From NCBI GenBank assembly GCA_020851015.1, contig JADZDN010000239.1, forward strand, positions 1-6,879: a stretch of DNA of 6,879 nt, in the 5' to 3' direction. Position 1 is the stretch's first letter. Every line of letters begins with the position of its first letter. The DNA is from Alphaproteobacteria bacterium. Lineage in GTDB: Bacteria; Pseudomonadota; Alphaproteobacteria; JAEULC01. Positions 1 through 5,764 of the stretch are shown here, piece by piece. The notes below the pieces were generated by a model. It did no database searches, was not told where the DNA came from, and worked only from the letters and a program-made list of their open reading frames with translations. The position numbers and the translations under genes are program-made.

Positions 1-1
1 C

Positions 2-640
2 GACGCGGCGCAGAGCTTCGGCGGCAAGCTCGACGGCAAGGCGGTGGGGTCGCTGGCGCCGATCACCACCACCAGCTTCTACCCGTCGAAGCCGCTGGGC
101 TGCTATGGCGACGGCGGCGCCATCCTGACCGACGACCCGGCCAAGGCCGAGCTGGTGCGCTCGATCCGCTTCCACGGCACCAGCGCGAGCGACCGCTACG
201 ACATGGCCCGCATCGGCATGAACTCGCGCCTCGACACGATCCAGGCGGCGGTGCTGCTGGCCAAGCTGAAGGTGTTCGCGCGCGAATTGGAAACCCGCGA
301 GCGCGTGGCACGGATCTACGACTCGCGCCTGGGCAACCTGGTCGCGGTGCCGGTGCGCGCGCCGGGCGTGACCAGCTCCTGGGCCCAGTACACGGTCCAG
401 GTCGACCGGCGCGACCAGGTGGCGGCGTGGCTGAAGTCCGCGGGAATCCCGACCGCCATCTACTACCAGCGGCCGCTGCACCTGCAGAGCGCCTATCGCC
501 GCTACGGCCAGGGCGCGGGCTCGCTGCCCGTTTCGGAGCGGGTCGCGGATCGCGTGCTCAGCCTGCCGATCCACGGCTACCTGGACGACGCCGCGGCACA
601 GCGCGTCTGCGACGCCGTCGCCCAGGCGGTGGGTAGCTGA
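2..640 (+). CDS. wbpE: WbpE-type DegT/DnrJ/EryC1/StrS aminotransferase, N-terminus outside window
   Basis: PLP-dependent sugar aminotransferase of the DegT/DnrJ/EryC1/StrS family. The closest type I recognise is WbpE, which aminates C3 of UDP-2-acetamido-3-oxo-glucuronate using glutamate. Only the last 212 residues are present; WbpE proteins are about 360 residues, so roughly 150 are missing. The first visible codons read DAAQSFGG: the Asp that contacts the PLP ring nitrogen, and the Gln three residues later. SFYPSKPLGCYGDGGA follows, with the Schiff-base lysine at 89-91, then the conserved RIGMNSRLDTIQAAVL stretch and the C-terminal YYQRPLHLQ and LSLPIHGYL motifs. The open frame continues to the window edge, so an internal GTG at 44 is not the true start. 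The stop lies 4 nt before the WbpA-type dehydrogenase, which makes the 3-oxo substrate's precursor, and that pairing supports the WbpE assignment. Other amino-sugar specificities of the family cannot be excluded without the N-terminus. Confidence 0.88.
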   Translation, partial: DAAQSFGGKLDGKAVGSLAPITTTSFYPSKPLGCYGDGGAILTDDPAKAELVRSIRFHGTSASDRYDMARIGMNSRLDTIQAAVLLAKLKVFARELETRERVARIYDSRLGNLVAVPVRAPGVTSSWAQYTVQVDRRDQVAAWLKSAGIPTAIYYQRPLHLQSAYRRYGQGAGSLPVSERVADRVLSLPIHGYLDDAAAQRVCDAVAQAVGS

Positions 641-644
641 AGCC

Positions 645-1973
645 ATGGGCAGCCGCGATCTGAAGAAGAAGTTCCAGGACAGGAAGGCGCGGATCGGGGT
701 GATCGGCCTCGGCTATGTCGGATTGCCGCTGATCGAGGCATTCAACGACAAGGGCTTCGACACGCTGGGCTGCGACATCGACCCGGTCAAGGTGAAGGGG
801 CTGAACGCCGGCCGCTCGCCGATCAAGATCATCGCCGACCAGCGCGTGAAGTCGATGGTGGCCAGCGGGCGCTTCTATGCGACCACGGATTTCGCACGCC
901 TGAAGACGGCCGACGCCATCATCATCTGCGTGCCGACGCCGCTGACCCGCCACCGCGAGCCCGACATCTCCTACGTGGTCGAGACCGGCCGCACCGTCGC
1001 GCGCCACCTGCGAAAGGGCCAGCTCGTGGTGCTGGAATCCACCACCTATCCCGGCACGACGGTCGAGGATCTCAAGCCCGTGCTAGAGGCCTCGGGCCTG
1101 AAATCGGGGCGCGACTTCTTCCTCGCCTACTCGCCGGAGCGCGAGGATCCCGGCAACCCGACCTATGGCACACGCGTGATCCCCAAGGTCGTGGGCGGCG
1201 ACGGCAAGGCCGCGCGCGATCTGGCGACGGCGATGTACGGCCAGGTGGTCGTCGCGACCGTGCCGGTATCCTCGACCCAGACGGCCGAAGCGGTGAAGCT
1301 TACCGAGAACATCTTCCGCGCGGTCAACATCGCGCTGGTCAACGAGCTGAAGGTCATCTTCACCAGCATGGGCATCGACATTTGGGAAGTGATCGAGGCC
1401 GCCAAGTCCAAGCCGTTCGGCTACATGCCGTTCTACCCTGGCCCCGGCCTGGGCGGGCACTGCATCCCGATCGATCCCTTCTACCTGACCTGGAAAGCGC
1501 GCGAGTTCGGCGTCGCCACCCGCTTCATCGAGCTGGCGGGCGAGGTCAACCAGGTGATGCCGGAATACGTGATCGGCATGCTGGCCGACGCGCTGGACCG
1601 GCGCTTCGCCAGGGGGTTGAACGGCGCGCGCATCCTGATCCTCGGTCTCGCCTACAAGAAGAACGTCGACGACATCCGCGAGAGCCCGGCCTTCCGGCTG
1701 ATCGAATTGCTGCACGAGCGCCAGGCCGAGGTCGCCTATTACGATCCTTATGTGCCGGTGATCCCGAAGACCCGCGAGCATGCCGCGCTGGCGGGCATCA
1801 GGAGCGTCAAGTGGAGCCCCCGCGGCTTCGCGCGCTACGACGCGGTGCTGATCTGCACCGATCACGACAAGGTAGATTACGAGGCGGTGGTGCGCCACGC
1901 CCGGTTGATCGTGGACAGCCGCAACGCGACCAAAGCGGTGAAATCCGGGCGCGAGCGGATCATCCTGGCCTGA
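645..1973 (+). CDS. wbpA: UDP-N-acetyl-D-glucosamine 6-dehydrogenase (WbpA type)
   Basis: Cytoplasmic NAD-dependent four-electron oxidation of UDP-GlcNAc at C6 to UDP-GlcNAcA. The protein has 442 residues, the usual length for the UDP-glucose/GDP-mannose dehydrogenase family. Visible elements are the N-terminal Rossmann motif GLGYVG (residues 21-26), CVPTPL, the SPERE segment, the active-site Lys218 and Asn222 in AVKLTENIFRAVNIA, and the nucleophile Cys273 with Asp277 in GGHCIPIDP. The C-terminal UDP-binding domain includes LGLAYKKNVDDIRESP. The stretches FYPGPGLGGHCIPIDPFYL, ELAGEVN and PEYVIGML resemble WbpA rather than TviB (which I recall as GGHCIGVDP) or plain UDP-glucose dehydrogenases. 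The ATG follows the upstream stop by 4 nt with only a weak SD, so translation is probably coupled to the aminotransferase gene. The substrate call rests on similarity recalled from memory and on the WbpE neighbour. Confidence 0.92.
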   Translation: MGSRDLKKKFQDRKARIGVIGLGYVGLPLIEAFNDKGFDTLGCDIDPVKVKGLNAGRSPIKIIADQRVKSMVASGRFYATTDFARLKTADAIIICVPTPLTRHREPDISYVVETGRTVARHLRKGQLVVLESTTYPGTTVEDLKPVLEASGLKSGRDFFLAYSPEREDPGNPTYGTRVIPKVVGGDGKAARDLATAMYGQVVVATVPVSSTQTAEAVKLTENIFRAVNIALVNELKVIFTSMGIDIWEVIEAAKSKPFGYMPFYPGPGLGGHCIPIDPFYLTWKAREFGVATRFIELAGEVNQVMPEYVIGMLADALDRRFARGLNGARILILGLAYKKNVDDIRESPAFRLIELLHERQAEVAYYDPYVPVIPKTREHAALAGIRSVKWSPRGFARYDAVLICTDHDKVDYEAVVRHARLIVDSRNATKAVKSGRERIILA

Positions 1974-1994
1974 TACTCCGGCCGCCGCGCTCCC

Positions 1995-2023
1995 TTTAAC
2001 TACTTGCTAACCATAACCATTTA
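1995..2023. promoter_or_regulatory. AT-rich island before the epimerase gene; candidate promoter or CtrA-like operator
   Basis: In the 84-nt gap between the WbpA-type gene and the epimerase gene, 29 bases contain only 8 G/C (about 28%), in a window that is otherwise strongly GC-rich. The island contains TTAA (1996-1999), a 7-nt spacer, then CTAACC (2007-2012). This is one base away from the alphaproteobacterial CtrA pattern TTAA-N7-TTAA. A tandem AACCAT follows (2009-2014 and 2015-2020). It sits 35-63 nt upstream of the TTG start, a plausible place for an internal promoter driving the wecB-wecC pair. I cannot define convincing -35 and -10 boxes. The composition is observed; promoter or operator function is inference. 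Confidence 0.35.
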
Positions 2024-2032
2024 GGCCTAGCG

Positions 2033-2045
2033 CCGGGGTTCCCGG
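2033..2045 (+). promoter_or_regulatory. Small hairpin touching the epimerase ribosome binding site
   Basis: CCGGG (2033-2037) and CCCGG (2041-2045) form a 5-bp GC-only stem with a 3-nt loop. Its right arm shares two bases with the GGAGG at 2044-2048. An outer pair, GGCCT (2024-2028) with AGGCC (2053-2057), could enclose both the hairpin and the whole SD. If formed, these pairings would lower ribosome access to the TTG start. In DNA this rich in G and C, short stems are common by chance, so a regulatory role is only a possibility. Confidence 0.3.
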
Positions 2046-2048
2046 AGG
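2044..2048 (+). promoter_or_regulatory. Shine-Dalgarno GGAGG that fixes a TTG start
   Basis: A full GGAGG lies 9 nt upstream of the TTG at 2058-2060. No in-frame ATG or GTG exists between it and the family motif GTRPEAIK. The first in-frame ATG (2115) falls just after that motif and would remove it. The SD therefore decides the start. Confidence 0.8.
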
Positions 2049-2057
2049 CACCAGGCC

Positions 2058-3197
2058 TTGGCTCGTCCGCTGCGCGTCCTTTCCGTCCTCGGCACCCGCC
2101 CGGAGGCCATCAAGATGGCGCCGCTGGTGGCGCGTCTCGGCGCCACCGATGGCATCGAGCACCGGGTCTGCGTGACCGGCCAGCATCGCCAGATGCTGGA
2201 CCAGGTGCTGGAGGTCTTCGCCATCCAGGCGGATTTCGACCTGAACCTGATGCGCGCCGGCCAGACCCTGACCGACATCACGACGGCCGTACTCAACGCC
2301 ATGCCGCCGGTGCTCGATGACTTCAAGCCCGACCGGCTGCTGGTCCAGGGCGACACGACCACCGCCATGGCGGCGACGCTCGCGTCGTTCTATCAGCGCA
2401 TCAAAGTCGGGCATGTCGAGGCCGGCCTCCGCACCCACGATCTGGCCAATCCCTGGCCCGAGGAGTTAAACCGCCGCGTCGCCGACATCGTCGCCGACCA
2501 GCTCTACGCGCCGACCGAGAGCGCGCGGCAGAACCTGCTGCACGAGGGCATCGACCCGAAGCGCATCCATGTCACCGGCAACACGGTGGTCGACGCGCTG
2601 CTGGAGACGGTCCGCCGCATCAACGCCCGGCCGGAGCTGCAGGCCGACCTCGCGCGGCGCTTTCCCTTCCTGACGCGCAACCGGCGCATGGTGCTGGTCA
2701 CCGGCCACCGGCGCGAGAGCTTCGGCGAGGGATTCGAGCGCATCTGCCGGGCGCTGCGGCGCCTCGCCGACCGGCCCGACCTGCAGATCGCCTATCCGGT
2801 CCATCTGAACCCGAACGTTCGCGAGCCGGTCCAGCGCATCCTGGACGGACATCCGCGCATCCACCTGATCGAGCCGCAGGGCTATCTTCCCTTCGTCTAC
2901 CTGATGAACGCATCCTACCTGATCCTCACCGACTCCGGCGGCGTGCAGGAGGAAGCCCCCTCGCTCGGCAAGCCGGTGCTCGTCATGCGCGAGACGACCG
3001 AGCGGCCCGAGGCGGTCGAGGCCGGCACGGTGCGGCTGGTCGGCACCGACAGCGAGCGGATCGTGGCCGAGGCGACGCGGCTGCTCGACGATCCGGCGGC
3101 CTACGCGGCGATGAGCCGCGCCCACAATCCTTATGGCGACGGTCGCGCGGCGGAGCGCATCGTCCGGGAGCTCGTCCGTGAAGCTGCCGTTTCCTAG
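2058..3197 (+). CDS. wecB: UDP-N-acetylglucosamine 2-epimerase, non-hydrolysing (WecB/MnaA type)
   Basis: Interconverts UDP-GlcNAc and UDP-ManNAc in the cytoplasm, supplying the ManNAc dehydrogenase encoded immediately downstream. The protein has 379 residues, the normal family length. The GTRPEAIK motif (residues 12-19) marks the WecB/MnaA branch; WbpI-type epimerases acting on GlcNAc(3NAc)A carry GARPQFIK there, as I recall. The residues known to be catalytic in E. coli WecB (Asp95, Glu117, Glu131, His213) all occur with a constant +4 offset: Asp99 in QGDTTT, Glu121 in HVEAGLR, Glu135 in PWPEELNR and His217 in GHRRESFG. The UDP-binding [18 protein letters not shown] segment and a NPYGDG terminus follow. 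The start is TTG, chosen because of the strong SD and because later starts would cut the first motif. Its 3' end overlaps the next gene by 20 nt. Confidence 0.93.
   Translation: MARPLRVLSVLGTRPEAIKMAPLVARLGATDGIEHRVCVTGQHRQMLDQVLEVFAIQADFDLNLMRAGQTLTDITTAVLNAMPPVLDDFKPDRLLVQGDTTTAMAATLASFYQRIKVGHVEAGLRTHDLANPWPEELNRRVADIVADQLYAPTESARQNLLHEGIDPKRIHVTGNTVVDALLETVRRINARPELQADLARRFPFLTRNRRMVLVTGHRRESFGEGFERICRALRRLADRPDLQIAYPVHLNPNVREPVQRILDGHPRIHLIEPQGYLPFVYLMNASYLILTDSGGVQEEAPSLGKPVLVMRETTERPEAVEAGTVRLVGTDSERIVAEATRLLDDPAAYAAMSRAHNPYGDGRAAERIVRELVREAAVS
3166..3170 (+). promoter_or_regulatory. Shine-Dalgarno inside the epimerase gene that decides the GTG start of wecC
   Basis: GGGAG sits 7 nt before the GTG at 3178-3180, within the last codons of the epimerase gene. 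A longer in-frame start exists at ATG 3133, but it has no comparable SD and would add 15 residues ([15 protein letters not shown]) ahead of the Rossmann fold. Those codons only reflect the overlapping reading frame. Confidence 0.75.
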
Positions 3198-4470
3198 CGT
3201 GGCCGTGATCGGCCTCGGCTATGTCGGCCTGCCGACGGCCGCGACCCTGGCCGGCCGCGGCGTCGAGGTGATCGGCGTCGACGTGAACCCCAAGGCGGTG
3301 GACGCGATCAACCAGGGCCACGCGCATATCGTGGAGCCCGAGCTCGACATGATGGTCCGCAGCGCGGTCAAGACCGGCCGGCTGCGCGCCGTCACCAAGC
3401 CGGAAGCGGCGGACGCCTTCATCATCGCGGTGCCGACGCCGCTGAAGGCCGACCATACCCCGGACATCACCTACATCCACGCCGCCGCGCAGGCGATCGC
3501 GCCCGTGCTGGCCAAGGGCAACCTGGTGATCCTGGAGTCCACCTCGCCCGTGGGCACCACCGAGGACTTGCGCGACTGGCTGAAGGCCAAGCGGCCGGAC
3601 CTGAGTTTCCCGACCGAGAAGTCGGCGCAGGCCGACATCGCCATCGCCTATTGCCCGGAGCGCGTTCTGCCCGGGCAGATGCTGCGCGAGCTGGTGGAGA
3701 ACGACCGCATCATCGGCGGCATCAGCCAGCGCTGCTCCGAGCGGGCGCGGGCCCTCTATCGCGTGTTCGTCCAGGGCGAGGCGCTGGTCACCAACGCCCG
3801 CACGGCCGAGATGGTCAAGCTGTGCGAGAACGCCTTCCGCGACGTGAACATCGCCTTCGCCAACGAATTGTCGATCGTGGGCGACAAGCTGGGCGTCGAC
3901 GCCAACGAGGTCATTCGCCTCGCCAACCGCCATCCCCGCGTCAACATCCTGCAGCCCGGGCCGGGCGTCGGCGGGCATTGCATCGCTGTCGATCCGTGGT
4001 TCCTGGTGCACACCGCGCCCGACGAGGCGCGGCTGATCCGCGCCGCGCGCGAGGTCAACGACAGCAAGCCGGGGCACGTGATCGACCGCATCGACACGCT
4101 GGCCGACCGCTTCAAGAAGCCGGTCATCGCCTGCCTGGGCCTGGCCTTCAAGGCCAATATCGACGACCTGCGCAACAGCCCCGCGATGGAGATCGTCGAG
4201 CACCTCGCGCGCAGAAAGGCCGGCGAAATCCTGGCCGTCGAGCCGCATGTCGATGCCCTGCCCAAGCCGATCGCGGGCGTCAGCCTGGTCGACGCCGACG
4301 AGGCGATCCAGCGCGCCGACATCGTCGTGCTGCTGGTCGACCACGACGCCTTCCGCGAGATCGACCGCGACCGGCTGCTCGACAAGGCGGTGATCGACAC
4401 GCGCGGCCTGTGGCGCTGGCGGCGGCGCATCGACACGGGCAACGGGACGCGCAAGGCACGCCGGCGCTAG
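3178..4470 (+). CDS. wecC: UDP-N-acetyl-D-mannosamine dehydrogenase (WecC type)
   Basis: NAD-dependent oxidation of UDP-ManNAc to UDP-ManNAcA, the step after the adjacent epimerase. From the GTG start the protein has 430 residues; E. coli WecC has about 420. The N-terminal Rossmann motif GLGYVG is at residues 12-17. [34 protein letters not shown] and [17 protein letters not shown] stretches follow closely the WecC pattern. Active-site Lys214 and Asn218 lie in [20 protein letters not shown], and the nucleophile Cys268 with Asp272 in [17 protein letters not shown]. The C-terminal domain has [22 protein letters not shown]. WecC normally ends near D-x-(K/R)-G-(V/L)-WR, which is present as DTRGLWR; a short, very basic tail of about 18 residues follows. 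The start inside the epimerase gene, with its own SD, indicates translational coupling. The paralogue at 645-1973 is of a different subtype, so this is not a simple recent duplication. Confidence 0.94.
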   Translation: MKLPFPSVAVIGLGYVGLPTAATLAGRGVEVIGVDVNPKAVDAINQGHAHIVEPELDMMVRSAVKTGRLRAVTKPEAADAFIIAVPTPLKADHTPDITYIHAAAQAIAPVLAKGNLVILESTSPVGTTEDLRDWLKAKRPDLSFPTEKSAQADIAIAYCPERVLPGQMLRELVENDRIIGGISQRCSERARALYRVFVQGEALVTNARTAEMVKLCENAFRDVNIAFANELSIVGDKLGVDANEVIRLANRHPRVNILQPGPGVGGHCIAVDPWFLVHTAPDEARLIRAAREVNDSKPGHVIDRIDTLADRFKKPVIACLGLAFKANIDDLRNSPAMEIVEHLARRKAGEILAVEPHVDALPKPIAGVSLVDADEAIQRADIVVLLVDHDAFREIDRDRLLDKAVIDTRGLWRWRRRIDTGNGTRKARRR

Positions 4471-4497
4471 GCCCGTGAAAGGTCCTGCCGCTCAGTC

Positions 4498-4585
4498 CCC
4501 CCACCCTGTCCCTCCCCCACAAGGGGGGAGGGGATGCGCGCCATTCCGCCCCCTCCCCCTCGATGGGGGAGGGTTGGGGTGGGGG
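4498..4585. repeat. Compound palindromic intergenic repeat (REP/BIME-like)
   Basis: An 88-nt element made of two inverted copies of one unit. Copy 1 contains a 9-bp stem, 4510-4518 with 4524-4532 (arm CCCTCCCCC, loop ACAAG). Copy 2 contains a 9-bp stem, 4551-4559 with 4565-4573 (same arm, loop TCGAT). The outer ends also pair: CCCCCACCC at 4498-4506 with GGGTGGGGG at 4577-4585. The whole can fold as a cruciform-like structure or as two separate hairpins. There is no U-run after either hairpin, so it is not a standard Rho-independent terminator. Similar C-rich/G-rich palindromes are, from memory, dispersed in many copies through several high-GC alphaproteobacterial genomes. It occupies most of the 141-nt gap between wecC and the LegC-family gene, and could slow 3' mRNA decay or dampen read-through. 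The structure is observed; the function is inferred. Confidence 0.85.
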
Positions 4586-4611
4586 TGCGCAGCGGCACAT
4601 CGGGACCAACG

Positions 4612-5757
4612 ATGATCCCGCTCGCCATCCCCAACCTCGCGGGCAACGAGGGGCTCTACCTGCAGGAATGCGTTGCGTCTAACTTCGTGTCCTCGGTAGG
4701 GCCGTTCGTCCGGCGCTTCGAGCAGATGGTGGCGGCGTCGACGGGCGCCGCCGACGCGGTCGCGGTGTCGACCGGCACGGTCGGCCTGCACCTGGCGCTG
4801 GTCGCGGCGGGCGTCGCGCGCGACGAGCTGGTGGTCCTGCCCGCGCTGACCTTCATCGCCAGCGCCAACGCCATCGCCCATTGCGGCGCTATTCCCTGGC
4901 TGTTCGACGTCAGCGAGGACAGCTGGACGCTGGATCCCCGCTCGCTCGACCATGCGCGGGCCGCCGAGACCGAGCGCCGGGGCGACCGCGTGGTCCACCG
5001 CGCTACCGGGCAGCGCGTGGCGGCGATCATGCCCGTGCATACGCTGGGGCATCCCGCCGACATGGATGCGATCGCGGCTATCGCCAAGCGTCATGGCCTG
5101 CCGGTGGTGGCGGACGGCGCGGCCGCGCTGGGCGCGACCTGCCGGGGCCGCCGGCCCGCGGAATGGGGGGCCGTGCTGACCGTCATCTCGTTCAACGGCA
5201 ACAAGACGGTCACGGCCGGCGGCGGCGGCGCGCTGGTAGGATCGGACCGCGCGTTGCTGGACCTTGCGCGACATTTGTCCACCACCGCGCGCGTGGGGGA
5301 GGATTACGAACATGACCGGGTCGGCTACAACTACCGCATGACCAATTTGCAGGCCGCCGTGGGCTGCGCGCAGATGGAGCAGCTCGGCCATTTCGTCGCG
5401 ACCAAGCGGCGCATCGCGCGCCGTTATGACGAGGCCTTTGCCGGCATTGCCGGAACGGGCCGCTTCCCCGCCGCGCCTTGGGCCGAAAGCGCATGCTGGT
5501 TCAGCGGTTTGACGGTCGATATGGCGAATTCAGGCGAACTGCGCGCGGCGCTGCGCGGGAACGGGATCGATGCGCGGCCGTTCTGGAAGCCGATGCACCT
5601 CCAGGCCCCCTATCGGGACGCGCCGCGCACCCCCCTTCCCGTCACCGATTCCGTGTGGCGGCGAATCGTCACCCTGCCCTGCTCGACCCAGCTGACCGAC
5701 GCGGAACAGGACCACGTGATCGCCCGGACGCGCGCCGCGCTCGCCGGCAGAACTTGA
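4612..5757 (+). CDS. legC: LegC-family PLP aminotransferase (nonulosonic acid pathway)
   Basis: DegT/DnrJ/EryC1/StrS-family aminotransferase of the LegC subgroup, which adds the C4 amino group to an NDP-4-keto-6-deoxy-HexNAc on the way to legionaminic-type nonulosonic acids. The protein has 381 residues. Subgroup features are NFVSSVGPFVRRFE near residues 25-37, the insert around residues 120-140 leading into RVAAIMPVHTLGHPADMD, FNGNKTVTAGGGGAL with the Schiff-base Lys198, and YEHDRVGYNYRMTNLQAAVGCAQ. The ring-nitrogen Asp is Asp168, but the motif reads DGAA where DAAQ or DAAE is usual. The start is ATG 4612, where IPLAIPNLAGNE begins the family alignment; a weak GGGA SD lies 6 nt upstream. 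A longer frame from 4534 would translate the palindromic repeat into a Pro-rich leader and is rejected. The hydrolysing epimerase 7 nt downstream is the usual partner and supports this role. The exact sugar substrate cannot be fixed from sequence. Confidence 0.87.
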   Translation: MIPLAIPNLAGNEGLYLQECVASNFVSSVGPFVRRFEQMVAASTGAADAVAVSTGTVGLHLALVAAGVARDELVVLPALTFIASANAIAHCGAIPWLFDVSEDSWTLDPRSLDHARAAETERRGDRVVHRATGQRVAAIMPVHTLGHPADMDAIAAIAKRHGLPVVADGAAALGATCRGRRPAEWGAVLTVISFNGNKTVTAGGGGALVGSDRALLDLARHLSTTARVGEDYEHDRVGYNYRMTNLQAAVGCAQMEQLGHFVATKRRIARRYDEAFAGIAGTGRFPAAPWAESACWFSGLTVDMANSGELRAALRGNGIDARPFWKPMHLQAPYRDAPRTPLPVTDSVWRRIVTLPCSTQLTDAEQDHVIARTRAALAGRT

Positions 5758-5760
5758 GGA
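5756..5760 (+). promoter_or_regulatory. Shine-Dalgarno overlapping the stop codon of legC
   Basis: GAGGA shares its first two bases with the TGA stop of the LegC-family gene (5755-5757) and lies 4 nt before the ATG at 5765. This fits coupled translation and favours ATG 5765 over the in-frame ATG at 5783, although the spacing is short. Confidence 0.6.
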
Positions 5761-5764
5761 AGCG

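Noticed and set aside
1083..1898. Minus-strand open frame of 271 codons opposite wbpA
   Set aside because: Low-complexity composition of a GC-rich shadow frame, with no motif, fully inside a confident gene on the other strand.
3133..3177. Upstream ATG as start for the WecC-type gene
   Set aside because: It lies in the conserved NPYGDG coding end of the epimerase, lacks an SD, and precedes the Rossmann fold by an unneeded Ser-rich stretch. GTG 3178 with GGGAG is better.
2983..4344. Long open frame of 453 codons on the minus strand opposite wecC
   Set aside because: Its Asp/Arg/His/Val-rich composition is typical of antisense frames in GC-rich genes. It matches no family I recognise and lies opposite two clear genes.
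4510..4573. Rho-independent terminator after wecC
   Set aside because: Both hairpins are strong, but neither is followed by a T-run on the + strand. The element is better described as a palindromic repeat.
4534..4611. N-terminal extension of the LegC-family protein from ATG 4534 (PPPPPRWGRVGVGV-like leader)
   Set aside because: The extension is a translation of the second half of the palindromic repeat. The family alignment begins at ATG 4612, which has its own weak SD.
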